Below, one piece after another: positions 51,113-59,259 of a stretch of DNA of 64,000 bases (positions within the stretch are counted from its first letter, which is position 1; every line of letters begins with the position of its first letter). A model generated the notes under the pieces. The model was not told the origin of the DNA, searched no databases, and saw only the letters and a program-made list of their open reading frames with translations. The DNA comes from 630D-37 sp037478835 (lineage in GTDB: Bacteria > Chloroflexota > Anaerolineae > Anaerolineales > Villigracilaceae), in the NCBI GenBank assembly GCA_037478835.1, contig JBBFLV010000004.1, positions 186,001 to 250,000 of the forward strand. Reading direction: 5' to 3'. Both the position numbers and the translations under genes were made by a program.

Positions 51113-52135
51113 ATGTCCCATGAATTTCTCCAAACCCTGTGGTTCGCTCTGATCGCCGTCCTGTGGATTGGATTCCACTTCCTGGAAGGGTTCGATTTCG
51201 GCGTGGGGATGTTGCTCCCCTTCCTAGGGAAGAAGGATGAGGAACGCCGCGCCATCATCAATACCATCGGCTCGGTCTGGGATGGGAATGAGGTCTGGTT
51301 GTTGACGGCCGGCGGTGCGACCTTTGCCGCCTTCCCGCAGTGGTATGCCACCATGTTCAGCGGCTTCTACTTGGCGCTGTTCCTGCTGCTGCTCGGCCTG
51401 ATCCTGCGCGGCGTCTCGTTTGAATACCGCTCGAAGCACCCCAGCCCGAAGTGGCGCAATACGTTTGACTGGATGATCGCCATCGGCTCGTTCCTGCCCT
51501 CGGTGCTGCTCGGTGCGGCGTTCGCCAACCTACTGCGCGGCGTGCCGATCAACGAGAAGATGATGTACACCGGCAACCTGTTCACCCTGCTCAACCCCTA
51601 TGGTCTGCTCGGTGGCGTGACCACAACGGCCATCTTCCTGCTCCATGGGGCGAATTTCTTGAGCTTGAAACTGGATGGTGAACTGCGCGAGCGCGCCCGC
51701 AATGCGGCCAAGACGCTCTGGTATGTGGCGACTGCGCTCTATCTCATCCTCACCGTCTGGACCTACATTCTGGGCTTCTGGGCGCGCGGCAAGGTCAATC
51801 CGGGGATCATCCCGATTGCGGCGGTGGTGGTGTTGCTGGTGGCGCTCTATTTCATCAATCAGAAACGTGAAGGCTGGGCATTCGTCATGGTGGCGCTGAA
51901 CATCGTGCTCACCCAGGCCACCTTCTTCCTGGCGATGTTCCCCAACGTCATGATCTCCAGCACCAACCCGGCCTATAACCTGACCATCTACAACGCATCG
52001 TCTTCGCAGTACACCCTGACCGTGATGTCCATCGTGGCGCTGATCTTCGTCCCGATCGTCCTTGCCTATCAGGCCTGGACCTACTGGATGTTCCGCAAAC
52101 GCATCACGGTGGATAAGAAGAGCCTGGTCTACTAA
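51113..52135 (+). CDS. cydB: Cytochrome bd oxidase subunit II
   Basis: Second subunit of the cytochrome bd quinol oxidase, 340 residues and about eight spans. The N-terminal block FLEGFDFGVGMLLPFLG and the EVWLLTAGGA segment are family hallmarks. AGAGGAG precedes ATG 51113, 19 bases after the cydA stop. No cydX or cydCD is seen. The unit ends with a clear intrinsic terminator. Confidence 0.93.
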   Translation: MSHEFLQTLWFALIAVLWIGFHFLEGFDFGVGMLLPFLGKKDEERRAIINTIGSVWDGNEVWLLTAGGATFAAFPQWYATMFSGFYLALFLLLLGLILRGVSFEYRSKHPSPKWRNTFDWMIAIGSFLPSVLLGAAFANLLRGVPINEKMMYTGNLFTLLNPYGLLGGVTTTAIFLLHGANFLSLKLDGELRERARNAAKTLWYVATALYLILTVWTYILGFWARGKVNPGIIPIAAVVVLLVALYFINQKREGWAFVMVALNIVLTQATFFLAMFPNVMISSTNPAYNLTIYNASSSQYTLTVMSIVALIFVPIVLAYQAWTYWMFRKRITVDKKSLVY

Positions 52136-52143
52136 AAGGTTCA

Positions 52144-52177
52144 CTCCCCGGAACTTACCCTTCCGGGGAGTTTTTTT
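52144..52177 (+). terminator. Intrinsic terminator of cydAB
   Basis: CTCCCCGG and CCGGGGAG pair around an 11-base loop, followed by seven T. Confidence 0.9.
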
Positions 52178-52190
52178 CGATACGAATCAA

Positions 52191-52703
52191 TCACCAATCG
52201 CCAGCATAGATGATTTTATATTCCGAGAGCCGTTCTCTTGCGATAAAGTAGCGCAGTTCGTTGATCTGACGAATGTGAAGCAAATCGTGTACGACCCATG
52301 CGGCTAACAAATCGCCGGCGGTCAAACCGCGTAACGGTTCATACGCATAAGCAATGTCCCAGGAGACGGAATCCAGCGTTCCAAGCCACTCAAGATTTTT
52401 GTGACGTTCCTCCAGAAAAGCCTGCAGCGCCTCGGATGGTTCTTCTTCGTTATAGCGTCGCTCCGTGACCCACTGTGCCGGTTGAATCGGCGGCCAGGGG
52501 TGTTGCGCGCCGCTCAAAAGATGGCGAATGCGAAAAGGGAAATCCTGGCGCTCTTCATCCCGCAAGTGACAGAGCACTTCGAGCATTGACCAGGAAGTAT
52601 CTGCTGGTTTCCAACGCATTGTGGCGGGGTCGATGTCTTCCACCAAAGAGCGAATCACGGCTGTGCTGCGCTTTAGCTCGGTGATCGCATACGAAATATT
52701 CAT
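52191..52703 (-). CDS. DinB-family protein
   Basis: Four-helix-bundle protein of 170 residues of the DinB/YfiT type. The three metal-binding histidines are expected from LCHLRDEE, one helix in the middle and the C-terminal HDLLHIRQINELR, all visible. Members include bacillithiol/mycothiol-dependent transferases, but many are uncharacterised. Start ATG 52703 is preceded by AAAAGGAG; a longer frame is less likely. A DinB domain also occurs at the C-terminus of the HAD fusion protein at 53775. Confidence 0.8.
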   Translation of the reverse strand: MNISYAITELKRSTAVIRSLVEDIDPATMRWKPADTSWSMLEVLCHLRDEERQDFPFRIRHLLSGAQHPWPPIQPAQWVTERRYNEEEPSEALQAFLEERHKNLEWLGTLDSVSWDIAYAYEPLRGLTAGDLLAAWVVHDLLHIRQINELRYFIARERLSEYKIIYAGDW

Positions 52704-52881
52704 CCTTTTCTCCTTTTGACCATGGCTACCGGTATAGTTCATTTCCGGGATGGTGCACTACCATGCCATTCTACCAGGGATCACTTGTTGTTGCCGTAGC
52801 GAATCCTATCCTGCACATTCAAACTCAGGGTATAATCTTTTCTGCCGGCTTCTTCTCGGTCGGTTTCAAAGGAGAGTTGCC

Positions 52882-53430
52882 ATGTCCCCCCTTCCTGATC
52901 GAAGATCCAACTTGCTCTCAGAATGGCGTGAACGTTGGCGGCGCTTCGTACGAATTGGGCGACGTGCCTTTCGCAATCTCCTCAAAAGATTACCGATCTT
53001 CGGCGCCCACCTGTCCCAGGAGGAACGCATTGCCCTCCTCGAAGAACACGTTCGCGAGCTCTATCGCAATCATCGGCGTGTTGAAGCCCGCCTCACACAA
53101 CTAGAGGAGGCTCACACCCGTCTTTCCGAGCGTTTCTCCAAGATGATCGAAATCCAGCAATACACCGAAAAGCGCATCGAACTCCTCAAGGATACCCTTG
53201 CCAAACTTTTTCAGTCTCACGAAATGAGCGAAGAACGTTTCCGACTCATCGAAGAGATCCTCAACGACCTCACCAAACTCTCCCGTTTCCTGGAAGGTCA
53301 GATCTCCAGGGGGAACGAGATCTTTTCTCTTCCCGACCTACGCGCTTTATCGGAAGAAGAGGATGCGCTCTGGATCATCTTGCGCATCAAAGGAAAGCGG
53401 CTTTCCCAAAACATGTTCTCGCTCAACTAA
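52882..53430 (+). CDS. Coiled-coil protein
   Basis: Basic N-terminus (about 1-45) followed by a long helical region (50-165) with heptad-like Leu/Ile spacing and many Glu/Arg, so a coiled coil is likely. The rest is unfamiliar. AAAGGAGA precedes ATG 52882; TATAAT at 52831-52836 is a likely -10 box. It is first in a plus-strand set with the Cys-rich protein, HAD-DinB fusion and DUF92 protein. No family assigned; it could organise or recruit partners. Confidence 0.65.
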   Translation: MSPLPDRRSNLLSEWRERWRRFVRIGRRAFRNLLKRLPIFGAHLSQEERIALLEEHVRELYRNHRRVEARLTQLEEAHTRLSERFSKMIEIQQYTEKRIELLKDTLAKLFQSHEMSEERFRLIEEILNDLTKLSRFLEGQISRGNEIFSLPDLRALSEEEDALWIILRIKGKRLSQNMFSLN

Positions 53431-53445
53431 GATCGCTGTTCTTCC

Positions 53446-53778
53446 ATGAAAACACCGCAAGGAATAGAATGTCCTTATTTTTACGGCGACTATTTCCGTG
53501 GCCGTCAAATCGAAGAATGCCGCCTCCTGCAGGCACATCGGCTCTCATGGAAACCGTCCCTTTGCGCCACCTGTCCAGTACCCTCCATTCTGCGTGCCAA
53601 TGCCTGCCCCCATTTACAGCTCCGTCCACGTCTGGTACGTTCGCTTCAAACCCTCTTCCGTCAACAGGTTCAGATCGAAGCCTGGTGTGAGAAAACCCGG
53701 CGCCCTGTTCCCGAACCGCAAATCGGTTGTGGAGAGTGTCATTCCTTGCCACCCCTTTTCAGCCAACTCGAACCATGA
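53446..53778 (+). CDS. Cys-rich small protein (110 aa), unknown
   Basis: A 110-residue protein with eight cysteines at 9, 25, 40, 43, 54, 81, 95 and 98, including CxxC pairs at 40-43 and 95-98. The spacing suggests metal (zinc or iron-sulfur) binding, with no signal peptide or membrane span. No ribosome binding site precedes ATG 53446, and the upstream stop is 15 bases away, so coupling to the coiled-coil gene is likely. The stop overlaps the HAD-DinB start by 4 bases. I do not recognise the family. Confidence 0.6.
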   Translation: MKTPQGIECPYFYGDYFRGRQIEECRLLQAHRLSWKPSLCATCPVPSILRANACPHLQLRPRLVRSLQTLFRQQVQIEAWCEKTRRPVPEPQIGCGECHSLPPLFSQLEP

Positions 53779-54977
53779 ACCTCACCCTTCTTCTTGACCT
53801 CGATGGTACCCTCCTGGATATCCAGATGGAGACTTTCATCCCGGCCTATTTTCAAGCCCTGGCGCGTTTTCTGGAGCCCTATGTCTCTCCTCAGCGGATG
53901 CTACCGGCTCTCATGCAAGGCACGCGCCACATGATGCAGAACCGTCATCCCACGCAAACCCTGCGCCAGGCCTTCAATCAAGTCTTCTTTCCCCTGATCG
54001 ATCTCACCCCTGAGGCCCTTCAGCCGGTGATCGACCGGTTCTACGAAGAAGTTTTCCCAACCCTGCAATCCTTTTCCCGTCCAAGGCCGGAGGCGCAACG
54101 TCTCGTCGAATGGGCATTCGAGAAAGGTCATCGCGTCGCCATCACCACCAACCCGATCTTCCCGCGCCGTGCCATCGAACATCGTCTCACCTGGGCCGGT
54201 CTCCCGCCGGAGCGCTATCCTTTTGCCCTGATCACCTCCTACGAGCACTTCCACTTTGCAAAACCTTCCATCGAATACTATGCCGAAGTGCTCGGCCTCC
54301 TGGGATGGCCGGAATCAACGATCGTAATGATCGGCGATGACTGGGATTTAGACATCCTGCCGACCCAAGCGTTATCCTTCACCCCTTACTGGGTCACCAC
54401 CCAAGCTACGCCGCCGGCGGATCGGGACCACGCCGTAGCGCACGGCTCGTTAAAAGAGGCCCTAGCCTGGCTTCAGGCTTTTTCTCCGGCTCCGGATGGC
54501 ATGCCGCATCTGGAACCGCCGGCGCTCTTGGCGCTCCTGCGGGCCACTCCCGCAGTGATCGCCCACTGGATGGAGAGCTTCTCTCCCGAAAGCTGGCGCA
54601 CTCGCCCGCTTCCCCAAGAATGGTCGGCGCTGGAAATCCTAGCTCACCTGCGCGATGTAGATGCTGAAGTCAACCTGCCGCGGCTCGATCTCTTCCTTCA
54701 GCAGGAAAATCCCTTTATCGTTTCTCAAGAGACCGATCACTGGGCTGAAGAACGCGGCTATGCCAAACAGGATCGGGGAACGGTTTTTGACGAATTCTTG
54801 CGCTTCCGTCTGGAGCTGATCGATCGCCTGGAATCCCTTTCCCCTTCCCAGTGGTCTCGCCTGGCGCGTCATTCCATTTTCGGCCCGATCACCCTGCAAG
54901 GGGTGATCAACCTGATCGCCGAGCACGATCGCCAGCATCTGAACCAAATGCATACCACTCTTCTTCGCATCCGATGA
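53775..54977 (+). CDS. HAD hydrolase-DinB fusion
   Basis: Two-domain protein of 400 residues. Residues 1-230 are a HAD-type hydrolase with motif I DLDGTLLD, motif II ITTNP, motif III Lys in HFAKPS and motif IV GDDWDLDI. Residues about 245-400 resemble the DinB four-helix bundle with LAHLRDVD and AEHDRQHLNQ metal-binding histidines. ATG 53775 overlaps the Cys-rich ORF stop. The HAD substrate is unknown; the DinB half may act as a thiol-dependent transferase or simply bind metal. It is a separate gene from the DinB protein at 52191. Confidence 0.8.
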   Translation: MNLTLLLDLDGTLLDIQMETFIPAYFQALARFLEPYVSPQRMLPALMQGTRHMMQNRHPTQTLRQAFNQVFFPLIDLTPEALQPVIDRFYEEVFPTLQSFSRPRPEAQRLVEWAFEKGHRVAITTNPIFPRRAIEHRLTWAGLPPERYPFALITSYEHFHFAKPSIEYYAEVLGLLGWPESTIVMIGDDWDLDILPTQALSFTPYWVTTQATPPADRDHAVAHGSLKEALAWLQAFSPAPDGMPHLEPPALLALLRATPAVIAHWMESFSPESWRTRPLPQEWSALEILAHLRDVDAEVNLPRLDLFLQQENPFIVSQETDHWAEERGYAKQDRGTVFDEFLRFRLELIDRLESLSPSQWSRLARHSIFGPITLQGVINLIAEHDRQHLNQMHTTLLRIR

Positions 54978-55771
54978 TCCTAGCCTTTCTCCTTGCGCTG
55001 CTGGTTTCTGTTTTGGGTTGGAGATTTCGTGCCCTCTCGGCAGATGGTGCGTTCGCGGCCACGCTGGTCGGCGGCCTGATCTTTGGCCTGGGTGGGTGGC
55101 CGTGGGCGTTGCTCCTGTTGCTCTTCTTTTTCACATCTTCCGGCCTGACCCATGCCTTTGCTCGTCGCAAGCAGGATTTGGGGGACAAATTCGCCAAAGG
55201 CGGTCAACGGGATGCCATGCAAGTGCTGGCGAACGGGGGAGTGGCTACGCTGTGCGTCCTGGCACATGCCGCTTTCCCTCAGGCCTCCTGGCCGTGGATC
55301 GCTTTTGCTGCCTCGCTAGCGGCAGTCAATGCCGATACCTGGGCGACCGAGCTAGGGGTCCTCTCGCCTCATCCCCCGCGTCGCCTGACCACCTGGCAGA
55401 TCGTCGAAAAAGGCACTTCGGGCGGGGTAACCCTTATCGGTACGCTTGCCGCTTTGGCGGGTGCTGTGGTGATTGCCGTTCCGGCGGCTTTCTTTTCGCC
55501 ACTGCCTCTTTCTCAGCCGTTTTTGGCCTTTCTGCTCATCGCCCTGGCCGGGCTGGTCGGCTCGCTGATCGATTCCCTCCTCGGCGATACGTTGCAGGCT
55601 ATTTACTTCTGCCCGAATTGTCGCAAAGAGACCGAACAACATCCCAAGCATCGTTGTGGAGCGACTACGTCGCGCCTGCGCGGCTTGAGCTGGCTGAACA
55701 ATGACTGGGTCAACATTGCCTGTGGCCTTTCAGCAGCTTTCTTGGCACTGATTCCCTTTTTTACGCTGTAG
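54974..55771 (+). CDS. DUF92 membrane protein (TMEM19/VTE6-like)
   Basis: Integral membrane protein of 265 residues with about seven spans. The family (DUF92) includes the plant phytyl-phosphate kinase VTE6; the conserved NADTWATELG and GLVGSLIDSLLGDTLQ blocks are present, and a CPNC...HRC segment lies in the C-terminal loop. A kinase acting on an isoprenoid phosphate is possible. ATG 54974 overlaps the HAD-DinB stop. The stop lies at the edge of a perfect 22-bp palindrome shared with the convergent gene. Confidence 0.83.
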   Translation: MILAFLLALLVSVLGWRFRALSADGAFAATLVGGLIFGLGGWPWALLLLLFFFTSSGLTHAFARRKQDLGDKFAKGGQRDAMQVLANGGVATLCVLAHAAFPQASWPWIAFAASLAAVNADTWATELGVLSPHPPRRLTTWQIVEKGTSGGVTLIGTLAALAGAVVIAVPAAFFSPLPLSQPFLAFLLIALAGLVGSLIDSLLGDTLQAIYFCPNCRKETEQHPKHRCGATTSRLRGLSWLNNDWVNIACGLSAAFLALIPFFTL

Positions 55772-55792
55772 AGCAAACGCTAGCGTTTGCTC
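55771..55792. terminator. Perfect 22-bp palindrome at convergent gene ends
   Basis: GAGCAAACGC followed by TA and GCGTTTGCTC: an 11-bp perfect inverted repeat. It begins at the last base of the plus-strand stop and contains the minus-strand stop (55780-55782). There is no T run, so it is a weak or non-canonical terminator, or a binding site. Confidence 0.5.
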
Positions 55793-56349
55793 ATTAGAAA
55801 GCGGATGGCGAGGCTCCCAATGACGACGATGGATATACCGATCAAACTCCATTTGATGGCGGCGGCCAGCGAGGCCAGGAAGACCACAAGTGGCGGCAAG
55901 GCATGCAAGATGGCGAACATCCATAGATGTAGCGCGTTTTCCACGTAATCCATCCCCGCAGCGACGAACGGCATGACAAAGAGAACCAGGTGGTGGCGCA
56001 TGGGGAGTACGTCTTCCTTTTGGTTGCGCATCAGGAAGGCGAACCAGGCCGAAAATGCTGCCGCATAGGCCGGTGGGTAGAGAAAATCCAGCCACATGCT
56101 GTTTACATAGGCCTCCATGGCGGCTTTTCCCCATTGATCGAGAATCGAGGCCAGCCGATCGGAGCTGAATGCCAGCTGGAGCGCCAGGATGGAAGGGGCT
56201 GTCGGCGGTCGCGCCCTCAGGCTGTAGATCAGAGCCGCGGAAAGACCGCCGGCCAGCACAGAGAAGAAAACGGCCATCTTCCAGGAAGCCAGTGAGTGAT
56301 AGAGTCGGGTAAGCATAGCCATCAGGGTGGAAGTTTGAAAACTCGTCAT
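55780..56349 (-). CDS. Small integral membrane protein, unknown
   Basis: 189 residues with about four hydrophobic spans (about 24-45, 90-108, 118-138, 150-180). I recognise no family. Its start is 36 bases after the malQ stop, so it is likely the last gene of the glycogen unit. ATG 56322 or 56316 are alternative starts. The C-terminus ends within the palindrome shared with the DUF92 gene. Confidence 0.6.
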   Translation of the reverse strand: MTSFQTSTLMAMLTRLYHSLASWKMAVFFSVLAGGLSAALIYSLRARPPTAPSILALQLAFSSDRLASILDQWGKAAMEAYVNSMWLDFLYPPAYAAAFSAWFAFLMRNQKEDVLPMRHHLVLFVMPFVAAGMDYVENALHLWMFAILHALPPLVVFLASLAAAIKWSLIGISIVVIGSLAIRFLMSKR

Positions 56350-56385
56350 TCGATGCCGGGAATGACAGGAGATCGGCTTGCAGAA

Positions 56386-57879
56386 TCAAGTGCTCCTGTT
56401 GCGACTGTAGAGGTAATTCCATTCGCGCAGGCGGGCAATGGCTTCTTCGCCGAAAGCGCCCTCTTCCATGCGCCAGGCCCAATTTCCGTAGGGACGGCTG
56501 GGATAATTCATGCGTGCCCAACCGCCCAGGCCGAGCACATCCTGCATGGGGGCAATCGCAAAGACGGCCACCGAGGCCCAAGCGGCGCGCAGAAGGTCCC
56601 AAGCAAACGAACGACCATCGGTTGGGAGATAGCGGCGGGCAAAATCTTTTTCGGAATCCGGGGCTTTTTCCCACCAGCCCTGCGCCGTATCGTTATCGTG
56701 TGTGCCACTATAGACCACGCAATGCGAAGGATAGTGATGGGGCAGGAAGGGATTCTCCGGGCCGCTGAAGGCGAATTGTAGGATTTTCATTCCCGGCAAG
56801 CGGAAGCGTTCGCGCAGTTCGACCACATCCGGCGTGATCACGCCCAGGTCCTCGGCGATGAGTGGCAGATCATGCCCCAGGGCTTGCTGCAGTGCTCCGA
56901 GCAATTCTGCGCCCGGCGCCGGCACCCAAGCGCCTCGTTCGGCCGTCGGCCAATCTGCAGGGATTTCCCAGCAAGCGGCCAGACCGCGGAAATGATCAAT
57001 GCGCACAAAGTCTGCTAGCCGCAGCGCCATACGCAGTCGAGCGATCCACCAGGCAAAGCCCTGCGCCTGGTGTGCTTCCCAGCGATAGATCGGATTTCCC
57101 CAGCGTTGCCCCGTGGCCGAAAACACGTCCGGCGGAACCCCGGCGACCACGGTCGGTGCTCCCTGGGCATCCAGCCGAAAAAGATCGGGATGTGCCCAAA
57201 CATCTGCGCTATCATAGGCGACGAAGAGGGGGAGATCGCCAATGATCTCAATGCCTTTGCTTTGCGCGTAGGCTCGCAGGGCGCTCCATTGCCGGAAGAA
57301 CAGGAACTGGTAGAAAATGTGTCGGCGCAGGATGGGCTCAAGGTCGCGCCGCGCCGCGCTCAAGGTCCCAGGATGACGCAGGCGCAGCGGCTCGGGCCAT
57401 TCGTTCCACGGACGGCCCTCATGGACTTCTTTGAGCGCCATGAACAGGGCATAGTCTTCCAGCCAGTCTTTTTCGGCTTCCCGAAAGGCTTCCAGTGCTT
57501 CTTGTAGGTGGGGCCGCTCGGGCAGACGCTCAAAGGCGCGTGCCAGCAACTGCAATTTCCAGGGGATCACGCGCCCGTAGTCCACCTGTGCAGCGGGAAA
57601 ATCGGGGGGGGTTTCCAGATCTTCTGATCTGAGTAGGCCTTCCTGCTGCAAAAGTTCTGGGCTGATCAGATACGGATTGCCGGCAAAGGCCGAAAAACAT
57701 TGATAGGGAGAATCGCCATAGCCGGTGGGGCCGAGCGGCAGGACTTGCCAAAGACGGCAGCCGGCCGAAGCTAAAGCATCCACGAAGCGATAGGCGGCAG
57801 GTCCCAAGTCGCCGATGCCATAGCGACCGGGCAAGCTGGTTGGATGGAGCAGAATGCCACTGTTGCGTTTAAAGTTCAT
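56386..57879 (-). CDS. malQ: 4-alpha-glucanotransferase (amylomaltase)
   Basis: GH77 enzyme of 497 residues that transfers alpha-1,4-glucan segments. It has SGILLHPTSLPGRYGIGDLG at the N-terminus, the catalytic Asp in RIDHFRG, the acid Glu in AEDLG and the SGTHDNDT block. Together with GlgA and GlgC it makes and remodels glycogen. The gene overlaps glgC by 11 bases. No branching enzyme or phosphorylase is seen in the window. Confidence 0.93.
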   Translation of the reverse strand: MNFKRNSGILLHPTSLPGRYGIGDLGPAAYRFVDALASAGCRLWQVLPLGPTGYGDSPYQCFSAFAGNPYLISPELLQQEGLLRSEDLETPPDFPAAQVDYGRVIPWKLQLLARAFERLPERPHLQEALEAFREAEKDWLEDYALFMALKEVHEGRPWNEWPEPLRLRHPGTLSAARRDLEPILRRHIFYQFLFFRQWSALRAYAQSKGIEIIGDLPLFVAYDSADVWAHPDLFRLDAQGAPTVVAGVPPDVFSATGQRWGNPIYRWEAHQAQGFAWWIARLRMALRLADFVRIDHFRGLAACWEIPADWPTAERGAWVPAPGAELLGALQQALGHDLPLIAEDLGVITPDVVELRERFRLPGMKILQFAFSGPENPFLPHHYPSHCVVYSGTHDNDTAQGWWEKAPDSEKDFARRYLPTDGRSFAWDLLRAAWASVAVFAIAPMQDVLGLGGWARMNYPSRPYGNWAWRMEEGAFGEEAIARLREWNYLYSRNRST

Positions 57880-59137
57880 AGGGTTTCCTCTTTGTCATGA
57901 TGGTTTGTCCACGAGCGACGTACAGTGTTTCAAAATCTGAGGGAATGACATCAGGGCCGATGGTAGCACCTGGTTCCACGCGCAGGCCGGGGGGAAGGTG
58001 AGCGTTCTTGCCCACTACCGGGAGACCATCCTGGAGCGGATCGGCTTGTAGGTCTCCCAGCTGAGCATTTTCGCCCACTTGTACCCGCTTATCTAAGATG
58101 GTGCGTTCAACGCGGGCGCCGGAAGCGATGATCGTGTCTGTTAAAACGATGGATTCTCGCACTTGCGCGCCGCTCTTTACCACCACGCCAGGCGAAAGGA
58201 CACTGCGCTCCACAACGGCTCCCGGTTCGATGATACAGCCATCGCAAATCAAGCTATCCCACACCTCGGCGCCGCGTAAAATGCGGACCGGCGGGCGCTC
58301 CTCGGTGCGGGTGTGGATGATCCAGGAGCGATCGTTGAGATCGAACGGGGGTTGCGGGGCAAGCAGGTCCATGTGCGCCTGCCAGTATGAGTACAAAGTA
58401 CCGACATCTACCCAGTAGCCGCTATAGGGAAAAGCGTAAACACGTGTTTTGCCGTCCTTGACCAGGCGCGGCAGAATGTCTTTGCCGAAATCGTGACTGG
58501 AATCCGGCCGGAAGTGATCCTCTAGCAGCGCCCGGTTGAGCACATCCAAGCGAAACAGATAGACGCCCATATTTGCCAGGTTAGAGGGTGGCTGTGCGGG
58601 TTTTTCTACAAAATCGACCACCCGGTAGTTCTCATCCACCTCCAGAATGCCGAAGCGAGAAGCGTCCTCCATCGGGACGCGAATGGTAGCGATGGTGAGA
58701 TCGGCCTGGTGATCGTTGTGAAAAGCAATCATGGCATCATAGTTCATGGCATAAATGTGATCGCCGGAAAGGATCAGCACCAGATCGGGGTGCGCTTGCT
58801 TAATGAAGCTGAAGTTTTGCTGTACCGCATCGGCCGTTCCGGCATACCAGGCTGTTTCGTGACGTGTGGTGTAGGGGGTATAAATGCGCACCCCACCGGT
58901 GAAATCACGGTTCAGGTCCCAGGGGCCGCCGGCGCCGATGTGTTCCACCAGCGAATGCGGACGGTACTGTGCTAACACCATGACGTCTACCAAGCCGGAG
59001 TTGACACAATTGGAAAGCGCGAAATCGATAATGCGATATTTGCCGGCAAACGGAACGGCCGGTTTGGCGCGTTTGGCCGTTAGCACGGATAGGCGAGTCC
59101 CTTCTCCGCCAGCGAGGATGACAACTCTGGTTTTCAT
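57869..59137 (-). CDS. glgC: Glucose-1-phosphate adenylyltransferase
   Basis: Makes ADP-glucose from glucose 1-phosphate and ATP. The 422-residue protein has the nucleotide loop VVILAGGEGTRLSVLT, the KPAVPFAGKYRIIDFALSN region, and a C-terminal left-handed beta-helix rich in hexapeptide repeats (about 285-400). Start ATG 59137 is preceded by GAAAGGAG; a longer frame upstream crosses a repeat array and is rejected. It is between glgA and malQ. Known GlgC enzymes are allosterically controlled, but the effector cannot be predicted. Confidence 0.95.
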   Translation of the reverse strand: MKTRVVILAGGEGTRLSVLTAKRAKPAVPFAGKYRIIDFALSNCVNSGLVDVMVLAQYRPHSLVEHIGAGGPWDLNRDFTGGVRIYTPYTTRHETAWYAGTADAVQQNFSFIKQAHPDLVLILSGDHIYAMNYDAMIAFHNDHQADLTIATIRVPMEDASRFGILEVDENYRVVDFVEKPAQPPSNLANMGVYLFRLDVLNRALLEDHFRPDSSHDFGKDILPRLVKDGKTRVYAFPYSGYWVDVGTLYSYWQAHMDLLAPQPPFDLNDRSWIIHTRTEERPPVRILRGAEVWDSLICDGCIIEPGAVVERSVLSPGVVVKSGAQVRESIVLTDTIIASGARVERTILDKRVQVGENAQLGDLQADPLQDGLPVVGKNAHLPPGLRVEPGATIGPDVIPSDFETLYVARGQTIMTKRKPYEL

Positions 59138-59155
59138 GGCAGCTCCTTTCTTTTG

Positions 59156-59209
59156 GACGGTGGTCGATGGACGGTGGACTAGACGATAGACGATGGACGG
59201 TAGACGGTG
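59156..59209. repeat. 7-bp tandem array, GACGGTG family (8 units)
   Basis: GACGGTG, GTCGATG, GACGGTG, GACTA (a short unit), GACGATA, GACGATG, GACGGTA, GACGGTG. It lies between glgA and glgC, inside the unit. Same family as 13188. Confidence 0.8.
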
Positions 59210-59259
59210 GATGTAGATTGTAAAGATACGGAAACCGTGGTGTGGTAAACGGTGGTGGT

